A DNA stretch of 64,000 bases, from the NCBI GenBank assembly GCA_029269725.1, contig JARJHS010000007.1:248001-312000 (forward strand), in the 5' to 3' direction. Numbering within the stretch: the first letter of the stretch is position 1; the number at the start of each line of letters is the position of its first letter. The DNA is from Pollutibacter soli. Lineage in GTDB: Bacteria; Bacteroidota; Bacteroidia; Chitinophagales; Chitinophagaceae. Of the stretch, positions 8,241 through 18,595 are shown one piece after another. The notes under the pieces are model-generated. The model worked only from the letters and a program-made list of their open reading frames with translations, did no database searches and had not been told where the DNA came from. The translations under genes and the position numbers were made by a program.

Positions 8241-11200
8241 ATGGAGCAAAAAAAGTACTGGCAAAATTTTGGTGAACTGCACAACAGTAAAGCCTACCAG
8301 GAAAGTCTCGGAAATGAGTTTGAAGAAGAACTGAATGCTCAGGATGCTGATGATAAAGGTATTCTCGACGCTAAATCCCCACGCAGGGATTTCCTGAAAT
8401 ACCTGGGTTTCAGCACGGCAGCTGCAACGCTAGCCGCCAGCTGTGAAATGCCGGTTAAAAAAAGTATTCCTTTCCTCAATAAACCAGAAAACTATATCCC
8501 GGGTGTAGCCGATTACTATGCTACCACATTTGTAAATGGTGGTGATGCAATTCCTGTGATTGCAAAAGTCAGGGATGGTCGTCCGATCAAAATTGAGGGT
8601 AATGAATTGTCCACGATGACGCGTGGAGGAACCGGAGCAATTGCTCAGGCATCCGTACTGGATCTCTATGATACGGCCCGTTTACGTTTCCCTATGGGCA
8701 ATGGCAAAGAAGTCACGACCTTCGAAGCCTTTGATAAAATGGTATCAGATGCCTTAGCCGGCACTGGTGGATTACCAGTAGTGTTGCTGACCAGCACCAT
8801 TACATCTCCTTCCACTAAACAGATTATTGCTGAATTCATTGCCAAATTCCCAGGCAGCCGTCATGTACAATATGATGCACTTTCTGCCAGCGGAATTTTA
8901 CAGGCAAATGAAACATCCTTCGGAAAGAGAGCGATTCCTTCCTATGATTTCGGTAAAGCAAAAGTGATTGTGAGCCTGGGTGCTGATTTCCTCGGAACAT
9001 GGTTGAATTCGGTTGAATACGCCAATGGTTATGGCGATGGGCGTAAAATCAACCAGGCCAACCCTGAAATGAGCAAGCACATTCATTTTGAAAGCATACT
9101 CAGCCTTACTGGTGCCAATGCTGACGATCGATATGTACATCGCCCATCTGAAGAAGGTGCTGTTGCTCTTGCGTTGTTTGCAAAACTCGGTGGTTCCGTT
9201 TCTGCTCCGGCACTGGAAGGCGACAGGTTAAAAAAAGGTATCGACATGGCGGCTGCAGCGTTAAGCGCAGCAGGCGGCCAGGCCCTGGTCGTAAGCGGAT
9301 CAACCAATCCGGATGTGCAGGTGATTGTAAATGCGATCAATGATAAAATTGGCGCCTACGGAAATACAATCAGCTGGAACAGTACATTGAATACACGACA
9401 GGGAAAGGATAGCGATATGGTTCAGCTGGTGGATGATATGAATGGAGGCCGCGTAGGTGCTGTTCTTGTATGCGGTGTTAACCCTGTTTACGACTATTTT
9501 GATGGTAAAAAATTCGCCGAGGCTTTCAAGAAAGTAAAACTCACAGTCTCTTTCAACGACCGTGAAGACGAAACTTCTGAGCTCGCTAAATTTATTCTTC
9601 CTGATAATCACTACCTGGAAAGCTGGGGAGATGCGGAACCTAAATCAGGTTTCCTGAGTTTCATGCAGCCAACCATTCTGCCATTATTTAAAACACGCCA
9701 GTTCCAGACTTCATTATTAAAATGGAGCGGAAATAACACGGACTATGAAGACTACCTGAAAAATTATTGGGTAACCCGTCTGGGTGGACAATCCGCATGG
9801 GATAAAGCTTTGCAGGATGGGGTTGTTGAAACAGCCGGTGCTGCTGTAAGTGCTGCATTTAATGCGGCTGCAGTTACTGATGCTGCCGGCAAACTCGCTT
9901 CAGTTAAGAAAGGAGGAAAAGCCGAGCTGGTATTGTATCCAAAAGTTTCCATGGGTTCAGGCAGATCTGCGAACAATCCATGGCTCCAGGAAATGCCTGA
10001 TCCGATTACAAAGGCAACCTGGGACAACTATGCGATAATTTCTTTTGCGATGGCAAAAGAACTGAACATAAAAGTTGATGATAACTACGAGGTTGAAGTA
10101 AAAAAACCGGTTATCAAATTGACTGTCGCTGGTAAAGAACCAATCACAATTCCAATCCTGGTGGTACCGGGTGTACATTCCAATGTAATTGGTCTTGCAG
10201 TTGGTTACGGACGTAGCGAGAAAACCGGTAGAGCGGCAGCCAATGTAGGAAAGAATGCATATCCCTTAGTTTCTCTTGCCGGCAATAATTTCAGCTACAG
10301 TGTGGCTGATGTTGCTTATGAGAAACTTCCGGATTTATATGAAGTAGCCTATACGCAGACACATAACCAATACGAAGGTCGTGTTGAAGTAGTGAGAGAG
10401 TACAGCCTCAAAGAATTCAAAGCAAAACCAAAAGTTCTTGCAGAGGTACGTGAGAAACTGGTAGAAGATTATGGTGGCCAGTCAAAAGATTATCGTGAGA
10501 ACGGAACACTATATCCGAACTATCCTTACCCCGGGGTAAAATGGGGTATGAGTATCGACCTTAACTCCTGTTTTGGTTGCGGTGCATGTACAATTGCGTG
10601 CACAGCAGAAAACAACGTTCCTGTTGTAGGTAAACATGAGATCGCCCGTGCACACGAAATGCATTGGCTCAGAATTGACCGTTATTACGCAACATATCGC
10701 GACGATTCAGGAAACGACAACCTCGATGACCTGAACGTGGTATTCATGCCGATGCTTTGCCAGCACTGCGATAACGCTCCATGCGAAAATGTATGCCCTG
10801 TAAATGCGACTAACCATAGCAGTGAGGGTCTCAACCAGATGACGTATAACCGTTGTATCGGAACCCGCTATTGCGCGAACAACTGTCCTTATAAAGTACG
10901 TCGCTTTAACTGGGCTGATTATATGGGTGCTGATAGTTTCCCTGATAACCAGAACGGCAAATTGTCTGATGCAACATTGATGATGAATGACGATCTCAGC
11001 CGCATGGTATTGAATCCTGATGTAACTGTAAGATCCAGAGGTGTAATTGAAAAATGTTCATTCTGCGTACAACGTCTGCAGGAAGGCAAGCTGAAAGCAA
11101 AAAGAGAAAACAGGGCGATCGAAACAGGTCGTGATAATAAATGGGATGTGAAAACGGCCTGTCAGCAGGCTTGTCCTACAAACGCAATCGTGTTTGGTAA

Positions 11201-11414
11201 TGTGAATGATAAAAACAGCGTGGTTTCAAAAATCAGGAACGAAGAGCAGACCAACAGGTTGTATTATTCACTGGAGCAGCTTCACGTGTTGCCGAGCGTA
11301 AGTTACCTGGCAAAAATCAGGAACACGGACAGACAGGTTGGAGTAGTTGCTGGTGAACATCATGCACCTGCAACCGAAGTGACAGGCGGACATGAAGAGC
11401 CGGCCAAACATTAA
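8241..11414 (+). CDS. actB: alternative complex III subunit ActB (molybdopterin-oxidoreductase-like/Fe-S fusion)
   Basis: A 1057-residue periplasmic-facing subunit. A twin-arginine motif at R48-R49 (RRDFLKYLGF) suggests Tat export of the folded protein. Residues about 70-760 resemble the molybdopterin oxidoreductase fold, which in ACIII is known to lack the molybdenum cofactor. From about residue 775 come ferredoxin-type cysteine clusters: CFGCGACTIAC, CQHCDNAPCENVCP, CIGTRYCANNCP, CSFCVQRL and ACQQACP, the typical set for three [4Fe-4S] and one [3Fe-4S] cluster. It takes electrons from quinol at ActC and passes them to ActA. Its stop codon is followed by a purine-rich tail. Confidence 0.94.
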   Translation: MEQKKYWQNFGELHNSKAYQESLGNEFEEELNAQDADDKGILDAKSPRRDFLKYLGFSTAAATLAASCEMPVKKSIPFLNKPENYIPGVADYYATTFVNGGDAIPVIAKVRDGRPIKIEGNELSTMTRGGTGAIAQASVLDLYDTARLRFPMGNGKEVTTFEAFDKMVSDALAGTGGLPVVLLTSTITSPSTKQIIAEFIAKFPGSRHVQYDALSASGILQANETSFGKRAIPSYDFGKAKVIVSLGADFLGTWLNSVEYANGYGDGRKINQANPEMSKHIHFESILSLTGANADDRYVHRPSEEGAVALALFAKLGGSVSAPALEGDRLKKGIDMAAAALSAAGGQALVVSGSTNPDVQVIVNAINDKIGAYGNTISWNSTLNTRQGKDSDMVQLVDDMNGGRVGAVLVCGVNPVYDYFDGKKFAEAFKKVKLTVSFNDREDETSELAKFILPDNHYLESWGDAEPKSGFLSFMQPTILPLFKTRQFQTSLLKWSGNNTDYEDYLKNYWVTRLGGQSAWDKALQDGVVETAGAAVSAAFNAAAVTDAAGKLASVKKGGKAELVLYPKVSMGSGRSANNPWLQEMPDPITKATWDNYAIISFAMAKELNIKVDDNYEVEVKKPVIKLTVAGKEPITIPILVVPGVHSNVIGLAVGYGRSEKTGRAAANVGKNAYPLVSLAGNNFSYSVADVAYEKLPDLYEVAYTQTHNQYEGRVEVVREYSLKEFKAKPKVLAEVREKLVEDYGGQSKDYRENGTLYPNYPYPGVKWGMSIDLNSCFGCGACTIACTAENNVPVVGKHEIARAHEMHWLRIDRYYATYRDDSGNDNLDDLNVVFMPMLCQHCDNAPCENVCPVNATNHSSEGLNQMTYNRCIGTRYCANNCPYKVRRFNWADYMGADSFPDNQNGKLSDATLMMNDDLSRMVLNPDVTVRSRGVIEKCSFCVQRLQEGKLKAKRENRAIETGRDNKWDVKTACQQACPTNAIVFGNVNDKNSVVSKIRNEEQTNRLYYSLEQLHVLPSVSYLAKIRNTDRQVGVVAGEHHAPATEVTGGHEEPAKH

Positions 11415-11500
11415 GATGAGGTAGAAGGATAAGAGGTAAGAAATAAGAAGTGAATTGAATTTATGTACGCCCTGAAGGGGCGAAATATAATAGATAACAA

Positions 11501-12991
11501 ATGAGTTTGACTAAGTACGAATCCCAGTTAAGAGAACCATTGGTTGACGGAAAGAAGACTTACCATGACGTAACCGTCGATATCGTGCATACCATCGAAG
11601 CCAAACCTACCAGGCTCTGGTATATTGGATTCTATGTGGCCGTCGCGTTATTGTTATTTGGTGTTTTTTCTGTTTACATGGAGGTGGTTTATGGTATCGG
11701 TCAGTGGAACGTGAACAGAACCATTGGTTGGGGTTGGGATATCACCAACTTCGTTTGGTGGGTCGGTATCGGTCACGCAGGTACGTTGATTTCCGCGATT
11801 CTTTTGCTCTTCCGCCAGGGATGGCGTACTGGTGTAAACCGGGCAGCTGAGGCGATGACGATCTTCGCGGTAATGTGTGCCGGTCAGTTCCCAATCTTCC
11901 ACATGGGTCGTGTATGGATGGCGTTCTTCACCATGCCTTATCCTAATACGCGCGGTCCTCTCTGGCCGAACTTCAACTCACCATTGATGTGGGACGTATT
12001 TGCGATCTCAACTTACTTCACCGTATCTCTTTTGTTCTGGTACTCAGGATTGATTCCGGATCTCGCAACAGTAAGGGACAGGGCTAAAACAAAACTCAGA
12101 AAATATTTATACGGCATAGCGGCTTTCGGATGGACGGGTAGTACTAAACACTGGCAACGTCATGAAAGTCTTTCATTGGTACTCGCGGGTTTGTCAACAC
12201 CACTGGTACTTTCCGTACACACGATAGTATCCTTTGACTTCGCAACATCAGTAGTACCGGGATGGCATACTACCATCTTCCCACCTTACTTCGTTGCTGG
12301 TGCGATATTCTCCGGATTTGCGATGGTGCAGACACTGATGCTGATCATGCGTAAGGTGATGGGGCTTCAGGATTATATCACACTCGGTCACATCGAAGCG
12401 ATGAACAAGGTAATTGTTCTTACCGGTTCGATCGTGGGTTGCGCATATTTAACAGAGTTGTTCATGGCCTGGTACAGCATGGTGCCATATGAGCAGGCCG
12501 CATTCTTCAAATTCAGGATTGCTGGTCCTTACGGATGGAGCTACTGGTTGATGATGACCTGTAACGTGATCTCGCCGCAGTTGTTCTGGTTCAGGAAACT
12601 GCGCAGGAACATTGCCTTCACTTTTATCATGAGTATCGTTGTGAACATCGGTATGTGGTTTGAGCGTTTCGTGATCATCGTGACTTCATTGTATCGCGAT
12701 TATCTCCCCTCTTCATGGTCGCCTTATTATCGTCCGACTATTTGGGAAGTAGGGTTTTATCTCGGAACATTCGGTTTATTCTTCACCTGCTTTTTCCTCT
12801 TTGCAAAATATTTCCCAGTTATAGCGATCGCTGAAATTAAAGCGGTGCTGAAAACTTCTGGTGAAAGTTATAAAGATGAAATGGCACCGCTCGAAGTGAT
12901 GAGCACTGAAAAATTTGCACACGAAATGCTGCATCATGATGAGCATCACCGCGAAGGCGATGTACATGTGGTTCACCATGACAAACATTAA
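11501..12991 (+). CDS. actC: alternative complex III subunit ActC (NrfD/PsrC-like quinol-binding membrane protein)
   Basis: A 496-residue polytopic membrane protein of the NrfD/polysulfide-reductase C family, with about ten transmembrane helices (first near residues 44-64). It provides the quinol-binding side of ACIII next to the ActB iron-sulfur domain. The C-terminus is soluble and unusually histidine-rich (HEMLHHDEHHREGDVHVVHH). Homologous to ActF three genes downstream. Spacing to actB is 86 bases and to actD 41 bases. Confidence 0.93.
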   Translation: MSLTKYESQLREPLVDGKKTYHDVTVDIVHTIEAKPTRLWYIGFYVAVALLLFGVFSVYMEVVYGIGQWNVNRTIGWGWDITNFVWWVGIGHAGTLISAILLLFRQGWRTGVNRAAEAMTIFAVMCAGQFPIFHMGRVWMAFFTMPYPNTRGPLWPNFNSPLMWDVFAISTYFTVSLLFWYSGLIPDLATVRDRAKTKLRKYLYGIAAFGWTGSTKHWQRHESLSLVLAGLSTPLVLSVHTIVSFDFATSVVPGWHTTIFPPYFVAGAIFSGFAMVQTLMLIMRKVMGLQDYITLGHIEAMNKVIVLTGSIVGCAYLTELFMAWYSMVPYEQAAFFKFRIAGPYGWSYWLMMTCNVISPQLFWFRKLRRNIAFTFIMSIVVNIGMWFERFVIIVTSLYRDYLPSSWSPYYRPTIWEVGFYLGTFGLFFTCFFLFAKYFPVIAIAEIKAVLKTSGESYKDEMAPLEVMSTEKFAHEMLHHDEHHREGDVHVVHHDKH

Positions 12992-13032
12992 TTGAATTTA
13001 GACTCAGAATAAATAACAGAAAACAAATTCCG

Positions 13033-13617
13033 ATGTCAGTAAAAAAATTCGTGGTTGGCTGTTTTGATGATGAGAAGGTATTGTTCCCTGCGGTAACTAA
13101 AGTCCGGAAAGCCGGATACAAACTGCAGGATGTGTACACTCCATTCCCTGTTCACGGTTTGGATAAAGCAATGGGCTTGAGGGATACCAGTCTTCATACG
13201 GCAGGTTTTATATTTGGATTGATTGGTACTACTACAGCGGTCACTTTCATGAGCTGGGTATTTACCAAAGACTGGCCGGTGAACATTGGTGGTAAACCGC
13301 ATTTCGCACTGCCCGCCTGGATCCCTATTACTTTTGAACTGACTGTTCTTTGTGCTGCTGTCGGTATGGTACTGACTTTCTGTTATATCTGCCAACTGGC
13401 TCCATTTATCAAGAAACATCATTTCCATCCCCGCGCTACTGATGATCTGTTTGTGATGGTAATAGAATGTACTTCCAAAACGAACGAACATGAGTTGAAG
13501 AATTTCCTGGATGCAGCTGGTGCAATTGAATCAAATATTCAGGTGGTTGAAGACGGATGGTGGATCGGAAGGTATGACAGAGATCAGCAGTTATATAAAG
13601 AACCAATCGTTGCGTAA
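13033..13617 (+). CDS. actD: alternative complex III subunit ActD (DUF3341)
   Basis: A 194-residue DUF3341 protein with an N-terminal soluble domain (residues 1-55) and a two-helix membrane hairpin (about 60-80 and 97-120), ending in a soluble C-terminal segment. ActD anchors to the membrane face of ACIII beside ActC and ActF. Position between actC and actE is the conserved order for this complex. Confidence 0.92.
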   Translation: MSVKKFVVGCFDDEKVLFPAVTKVRKAGYKLQDVYTPFPVHGLDKAMGLRDTSLHTAGFIFGLIGTTTAVTFMSWVFTKDWPVNIGGKPHFALPAWIPITFELTVLCAAVGMVLTFCYICQLAPFIKKHHFHPRATDDLFVMVIECTSKTNEHELKNFLDAAGAIESNIQVVEDGWWIGRYDRDQQLYKEPIVA

Positions 13618-13634
13618 AGCATAGAAATAATAAG

Positions 13635-14324
13635 ATGAAAAAATCAGCGATCATATTTTTCTCCCTTTCCGGTTTCTTGCTGGCAGCTATCAGTTGCAGC
13701 GAAATAAAACGCAAACCGGGTCGCGTGTATATGCCGGATATGGCGTACAGTCGTGCATACGAAACGTATTCCGAGAGCCCGATATGGAAAGATGGTCAGA
13801 CCAATCGCCAGCCGGTTGCAGGTACTGTAAAACGTGGTGAGCTGCTCCCCTGGCATTTGGCAGCAGATAAAGTTGGAGATACCGCAAATTATTTTGCTTC
13901 CAGATCTGTAGTAAATCCGTTAGGGAAACTTACACTTTCACAGCATAAGGAAGCTGAAAGGTTGTACCTGATCAACTGCGCTATCTGTCATGGCCCTAAG
14001 CTGGATGGAAATGGCCCGCTATACAATTCCGGAGATGGACCCTATCCTTCAAAACCGGCTACTTTGCTGGGTGAAGCAAGATATGAGGCGATGCCGGAAG
14101 GCCAGATGTTTTATTCTGTTACCTATGGAAAGAACCTGATGGGAAGTTATGCTGCGCAATTAAATACCACACAACGCTGGATGGTAGTTTCATATATCAA
14201 GGCTTTACAGACAAAAACAGTTCCTACCAGCGATAATGTTACAGCAGCACCTGCGGCAGCGATTAAAATAGTTGATTCATCTGCTGCGGTGAAAACTGAC
14301 ACTGCAAAAACCAATTCACATTAA
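13635..14324 (+). CDS. actE: alternative complex III subunit ActE, monoheme cytochrome c lipoprotein
   Basis: A 229-residue lipoprotein: the signal ends at LLAAISC with Cys21 as the lipidated residue. A single heme c site, CAICHGPKLDGNG, lies near residue 116, with a plausible distal methionine in the MGSYAAQL segment. The last 30 residues are a low-complexity alanine/threonine tail. ActE carries the sixth heme of characterised ACIII and may hand electrons to the oxidase. It starts 17 bases after actD. Confidence 0.92.
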   Translation: MKKSAIIFFSLSGFLLAAISCSEIKRKPGRVYMPDMAYSRAYETYSESPIWKDGQTNRQPVAGTVKRGELLPWHLAADKVGDTANYFASRSVVNPLGKLTLSQHKEAERLYLINCAICHGPKLDGNGPLYNSGDGPYPSKPATLLGEARYEAMPEGQMFYSVTYGKNLMGSYAAQLNTTQRWMVVSYIKALQTKTVPTSDNVTAAPAAAIKIVDSSAAVKTDTAKTNSH

Positions 14325-14344
14325 TTTTTGAAAATCATATTCGG

Positions 14345-15568
14345 ATGATTAAGCAACATTTTGAAGCATCAGCTGGCTATCGCAAATGGACTTTAGGTCT
14401 GCTTGCTGTAGGAGGATTGATTCTTGTGCTGGGTTTCATTTTCCTGGGACTGAGTAAAGACGAACACTCCCAAACCAGGTTTTGGGCAGTATTATTACAG
14501 AACAGCACCTACTTTTTGTTGGTGGTGAATGCGAGTATGTTTTTCATTTGTGTGACTTGTCTTGCGTTGGGTGGATGGCAGATGGCTTTCAGAAGAGTTC
14601 CTGAAGCAATTTCTACTCTTGTTCCGGTTTTTTCTGGTATTGCGCTGGTCATTTTTCTTTATTTGATTTTTGGGCCTAATCATCATATCTATCACTGGAC
14701 AGATAAAGGCCATATTGAACATGATTCAATTTTGAAAGGAAAAAGTGGTTTTTTAAACCCGTGGTTTTTCCTGATCTGGTCTATCGTCGCAATGGGAATG
14801 TGGAGCTGGGCAGGAGCTAAAATGCGCCAGTTGTCAAGTGAAGCTGACGAACGCCCGATGGAAAATGATGAAGCAAAAAATTTTCATCGCAGAAATACAG
14901 TTTGGGCTGCCATATTCACAGTAGCTTTCGGTTTGACTGTAGGTTCAACGATCCCATGGTTCTGGTTGATGAGTATCGATGCGCATTGGTATTCTACCAT
15001 GTATAGCTGGTACACATTCGCGAGCACCTTTGTATCAGGGATGGCCTTGATTGCACTATTCGTGGTTTATCTTAAAAATCGCGATTATCTGGAGTGGGTA
15101 AACCAGGAACACCTGCAGGATCTTGGAAAATTCATGTTTGCCTTTACGATTTTCTGGACCTATCTCTGGTATAGCCAATTTATGTTGATATGGTACGCAA
15201 ATATTCCGGAGGAAACCATCTATTTCAAAGTGCGTATGCATGGTCCCTACCGCGCCATCTTCTTCCTGAATCTAATTCTTAACTTTGTGCTTCCGTTTTT
15301 ACTGTTGATGACCAGGGGCTCAAAGCGCAATTATACGGTGATGACTTTCCTGGCAATATTGATCGTATTTGGTCACTGGTTGGATTTCTACCAGATGGTA
15401 ATGCCTGGCGCATTAGGCGAACATTATAGCCTTGGCTGGTTTGAGTTTGGAATTCTGGCTTTATATGCAGGTTTGATCATGCATTTTGTTGGTAAGGCGT
15501 TGGCGAAAAAACCATTGGTTTCAGTCAATCATCCATTGCTGAAAGAGAGTATTATTCACCATGCCTGA
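14345..15568 (+). CDS. actF: alternative complex III subunit ActF
   Basis: A 407-residue membrane protein of the NrfD-like family with about ten helices, homologous to ActC. In ACIII structures it packs against ActC and is thought to take part in proton movement or in contact with the oxidase. It follows actE by 20 bases and precedes the oxidase genes by 45 bases, consistent with an ACIII-oxidase supercomplex. Confidence 0.92.
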   Translation: MIKQHFEASAGYRKWTLGLLAVGGLILVLGFIFLGLSKDEHSQTRFWAVLLQNSTYFLLVVNASMFFICVTCLALGGWQMAFRRVPEAISTLVPVFSGIALVIFLYLIFGPNHHIYHWTDKGHIEHDSILKGKSGFLNPWFFLIWSIVAMGMWSWAGAKMRQLSSEADERPMENDEAKNFHRRNTVWAAIFTVAFGLTVGSTIPWFWLMSIDAHWYSTMYSWYTFASTFVSGMALIALFVVYLKNRDYLEWVNQEHLQDLGKFMFAFTIFWTYLWYSQFMLIWYANIPEETIYFKVRMHGPYRAIFFLNLILNFVLPFLLLMTRGSKRNYTVMTFLAILIVFGHWLDFYQMVMPGALGEHYSLGWFEFGILALYAGLIMHFVGKALAKKPLVSVNHPLLKESIIHHA

Positions 15569-15613
15569 TAGGACGGTAAGCTGACAAAACTTAACTAAAA
15601 TATTTTTTATCTC

Positions 15614-16654
15614 ATGACAGGCTTTTTTATTCTTGCGATTCTTGCACTGGCTTTCCTGGTGACCTTTCAGATCGCCAAATCCAGCGAGTACGTGTCGGTA
15701 TTGAAGGGAGAAGAGAAAACTTTTCAGCAGAATAACCGCATAAACGCCTTCCTGTTTATAGTTTTTCTCGTGCTTGGTTTGATCGGAGCATGGTGGTGTA
15801 ACCATCTTTTCTACGAAAAAACCTTGCTGAGCAAACCATCAGCATCTGATCATGGTGTTCATATTGACACTATGCTTTGGTGGACACTGGCGTTTACCGG
15901 CTTTGTGTTTTTTCTTACACAAATCCTTCTTTTCTTTTTTGCATTCAAATACCAATACAGCGCCAAAAGAAAAGCTTACTATTTCGCTCACAGTAATAAA
16001 CTGGAATTGATCTGGACCGTTGTTCCCGCTATTTTCCTTGTAGTTCTCGTGGGTATGGGATTGTTCTACTGGCTGAAGATTACAGGTGATGCACCAAAAG
16101 ATGCGCAGATCGTTGAAATCACAGGTAAACAATTCAACTGGATGTTGAGATATCCGGGTAAGGATAATGTTTTGGGAAGAAAAAATTATCGTTTGACAGA
16201 TGCAGCTGGCGGAAATCCTTTGGGTGTTGACTGGGAGGATGCTGCAAGCCATGATGACCTCGAGGCGACTGAACTGCATCTGGTAGTAAATAAACCTGTG
16301 CATCTTGTTATTAATGCTCAGGATGTGATACATGATGTGGGTCTTCCACACTTCAGGATGAAAATGGATGCTGTGCCAGGTATTCCGACAACCATGTGGT
16401 TTACACCCACCATCACTACAGCTAAAATGAAAGAGATCACCGGAGATCCTGAGTTTGTATATGAGATTGCCTGCGATCAGATGTGTGGAGCAGGTCATTA
16501 TACCATGCGCGGAGTTGTAATTGTGGAAACACAGGAAGAATACGATAAATGGCTGGCGACTTTAAAGCCTCAGTATTCGAAAGTGATGGAAGAGAAGAAT
16601 GCAGCACCAGCCAAGGCAGCCGCTGATACAGTAAAGGTTTCTCAACTGAAATAA
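15614..16654 (+). CDS. coxB: cytochrome c oxidase subunit II (CuA)
   Basis: A 346-residue subunit with an extra N-terminal membrane helix (residues 1-18), then the two usual helices near 47-66 and 86-115, and a periplasmic cupredoxin domain. The CuA ligands are present: HDVGLPHFRMKMD earlier and CDQMCGAGHYTM later, giving Cys-x3-Cys, His and Met. It accepts electrons from the ACIII cytochromes and passes them to heme a in subunit I. The C-terminal tail is alanine/lysine rich. Confidence 0.94.
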   Translation: MTGFFILAILALAFLVTFQIAKSSEYVSVLKGEEKTFQQNNRINAFLFIVFLVLGLIGAWWCNHLFYEKTLLSKPSASDHGVHIDTMLWWTLAFTGFVFFLTQILLFFFAFKYQYSAKRKAYYFAHSNKLELIWTVVPAIFLVVLVGMGLFYWLKITGDAPKDAQIVEITGKQFNWMLRYPGKDNVLGRKNYRLTDAAGGNPLGVDWEDAASHDDLEATELHLVVNKPVHLVINAQDVIHDVGLPHFRMKMDAVPGIPTTMWFTPTITTAKMKEITGDPEFVYEIACDQMCGAGHYTMRGVVIVETQEEYDKWLATLKPQYSKVMEEKNAAPAKAAADTVKVSQLK

Positions 16655-16716
16655 AAGGAACCTGACCAGAAAACCACAACCTTTAATTTGTTTTAACGCA
16701 GAATAAAATTTGTACC

Positions 16717-18537
16717 ATGAGCAGTGAATCGCCAGTACACGGACATGAAGAGGTAATTTCGAGCCATGTGCATGCAGGGCATGAAGTGCATCACCATCAT
16801 CATCATGAAGAATCATTTGTCTCTAAATACGTCTTCAGCCAGGATCATAAAATGATCGCAAAACAGTTCCTGATCACAGGTATGATCTGGGCTGTTATCG
16901 GAGGTTTGTTTTCAGTGTTGTTCCGTTTACAACTAGGATATCCTGAAATGACATTCCCTATCCTGGAAGATATTTTTGGTAAATGGGCAGCAGGCGGTCG
17001 TATCAGTAATGACTTCTATTATTCATTGGTTACCATGCATGGTACCATCCTTGTATTCTTTGTATTGACTGCCGGCCTTAGCGGAACCTTCGCAAACCTG
17101 CTTATTCCTCTTCAGATTGGTGCACGTGATATGGCATCTCCGATGTTGAATATGCTGTCTTACTGGTTCTTTTTCCTCGCCAGTATCATTATGTTTTCTT
17201 CATTGTTCCTGCAGTCGGGTCCGGCCAGTGGCGGATGGACGATCTATCCTCCATTAAGTGCTCTCGGCCAGGCAACTGAAGGTTCGAAACTGGGTATGGA
17301 TTTCTGGCTGGTGTCGATGGCGATGTTCATCGTATCATCACTGCTCGGCGGTTTGAACTACATCTCCACAATCCTGAATATGCGTACTAAAGGTATGAGC
17401 ATGACGAGGATGCCGCTTACTATCTGGGCGATCTTCTTTACTGCAGTACTTGGAGTACTTTCTTTTCCTGTTTTATTATCGGGTGCGATCCTTCTGTTAT
17501 TTGATCGTAACCTGGGTACCAGCTTTTATCTTTCTGAGATCGTTGTTAAAGGTGAGATTCTTCCAAACGAAGGCGGAAGCCCGATCCTGTTCCAGCACTT
17601 GTTCTGGTTCCTCGGTCACCCTGAAGTATATATTATTCTTCTCCCGGCCATGGGTATGGTGTCAGAAGTTCTCAGCGTAAACTCCCGTAAGCCCATCTTC
17701 GGTTACCTGGCGATGGTAGGTTCCCTGTTTGCGATTTGTATTCTGGCCTTCCTGGTTTGGGCGCACCACATGTTTGTAACGGGTCTGAATCCGTTCCTTG
17801 GAGCGTTCTTCGTGCTGCTGACACTACTGATAGCCGTGCCATCAGCCATCAAAGTGTTCAACTGGCTCACTACATTATGGCGGGGAAATCTCAGGCTTAC
17901 GCCGGGAATGCTGTTCTCCATTGGTTTTGTAAGTTTGTTCATTTCCGGTGGTCTCACAGGTATTTTCCTTGGTAACTCAACACTGGATATTCATTTGCAC
18001 GATACCTACTTCGTAGTTGCGCACTTCCATATTGTAATGGGTGTTGCCTCCATGTTTGGAATGTTCGCCGGTGTTTACCACTGGTTCCCGAAAATGTATG
18101 GCAGATTCATGAATAATACGCTGGCTTATATCCACTTCTGGGTTACACTGGCAGGTGCATACCTGATCTTCTGGCCAATGCACTACTCAGGTCTGGCAGG
18201 TATGCCACGACGTTATACTGATTATTCCAACTGGCATTCATTCAACATGTTCCAGGATATGAGCCGCTTCATCAGTAGCGTGGCAATGGTGGTGTTTGCA
18301 GTTCAGCTGCTCTTCATTTTCAATTTCTTCTATTCCATATTTAAAGGAAGAAGAGTTACGTCTACTAATCCATGGGGTGCAAATACGCTCGAATGGACAA
18401 CACCGGTTAATCCTGGACATGGTAACTGGCCTGGTGAAATTCCTGAAGTACATCGTTGGGCTTATGATTATGGAAAAGATGGACGTGATTTTATTTCGCA
18501 GACCGAGCCGGTTGGCGCAGACGAATCGAAACATTAG
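16717..18537 (+). CDS. coxA: cytochrome c oxidase subunit I (aa3 type)
   Basis: A 606-residue catalytic subunit with twelve core helices. FLGHPEVYIILLP carries the CuB histidine, crosslinked tyrosine and the D-channel glutamate of A-family oxidases; WAHHMF supplies two more CuB histidines and HFHIVMG the heme histidines. The N-terminal 30 residues are strongly histidine-rich (HEEVISSHVHAGHEVHHHHHH), which might bind copper. It reduces O2 to water with proton pumping. Confidence 0.95.
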   Translation: MSSESPVHGHEEVISSHVHAGHEVHHHHHHEESFVSKYVFSQDHKMIAKQFLITGMIWAVIGGLFSVLFRLQLGYPEMTFPILEDIFGKWAAGGRISNDFYYSLVTMHGTILVFFVLTAGLSGTFANLLIPLQIGARDMASPMLNMLSYWFFFLASIIMFSSLFLQSGPASGGWTIYPPLSALGQATEGSKLGMDFWLVSMAMFIVSSLLGGLNYISTILNMRTKGMSMTRMPLTIWAIFFTAVLGVLSFPVLLSGAILLLFDRNLGTSFYLSEIVVKGEILPNEGGSPILFQHLFWFLGHPEVYIILLPAMGMVSEVLSVNSRKPIFGYLAMVGSLFAICILAFLVWAHHMFVTGLNPFLGAFFVLLTLLIAVPSAIKVFNWLTTLWRGNLRLTPGMLFSIGFVSLFISGGLTGIFLGNSTLDIHLHDTYFVVAHFHIVMGVASMFGMFAGVYHWFPKMYGRFMNNTLAYIHFWVTLAGAYLIFWPMHYSGLAGMPRRYTDYSNWHSFNMFQDMSRFISSVAMVVFAVQLLFIFNFFYSIFKGRRVTSTNPWGANTLEWTTPVNPGHGNWPGEIPEVHRWAYDYGKDGRDFISQTEPVGADESKH

Positions 18538-18595
18538 TATTCATTGAATCTGCTGAAGAGCAGTTCAACATAAAAATAGTTATTTGATAAAAGCG

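Noticed and set aside
8241-11414. Functional molybdenum oxidoreductase
   Set aside because: ActB sits in a complete act operon; the homologous ACIII subunit does not carry the cofactor.
15839-16498. 219-residue minus-strand frame inside coxB
   Set aside because: Shadow of a well-supported subunit II gene; cysteine- and histidine-rich composition typical of antisense frames.
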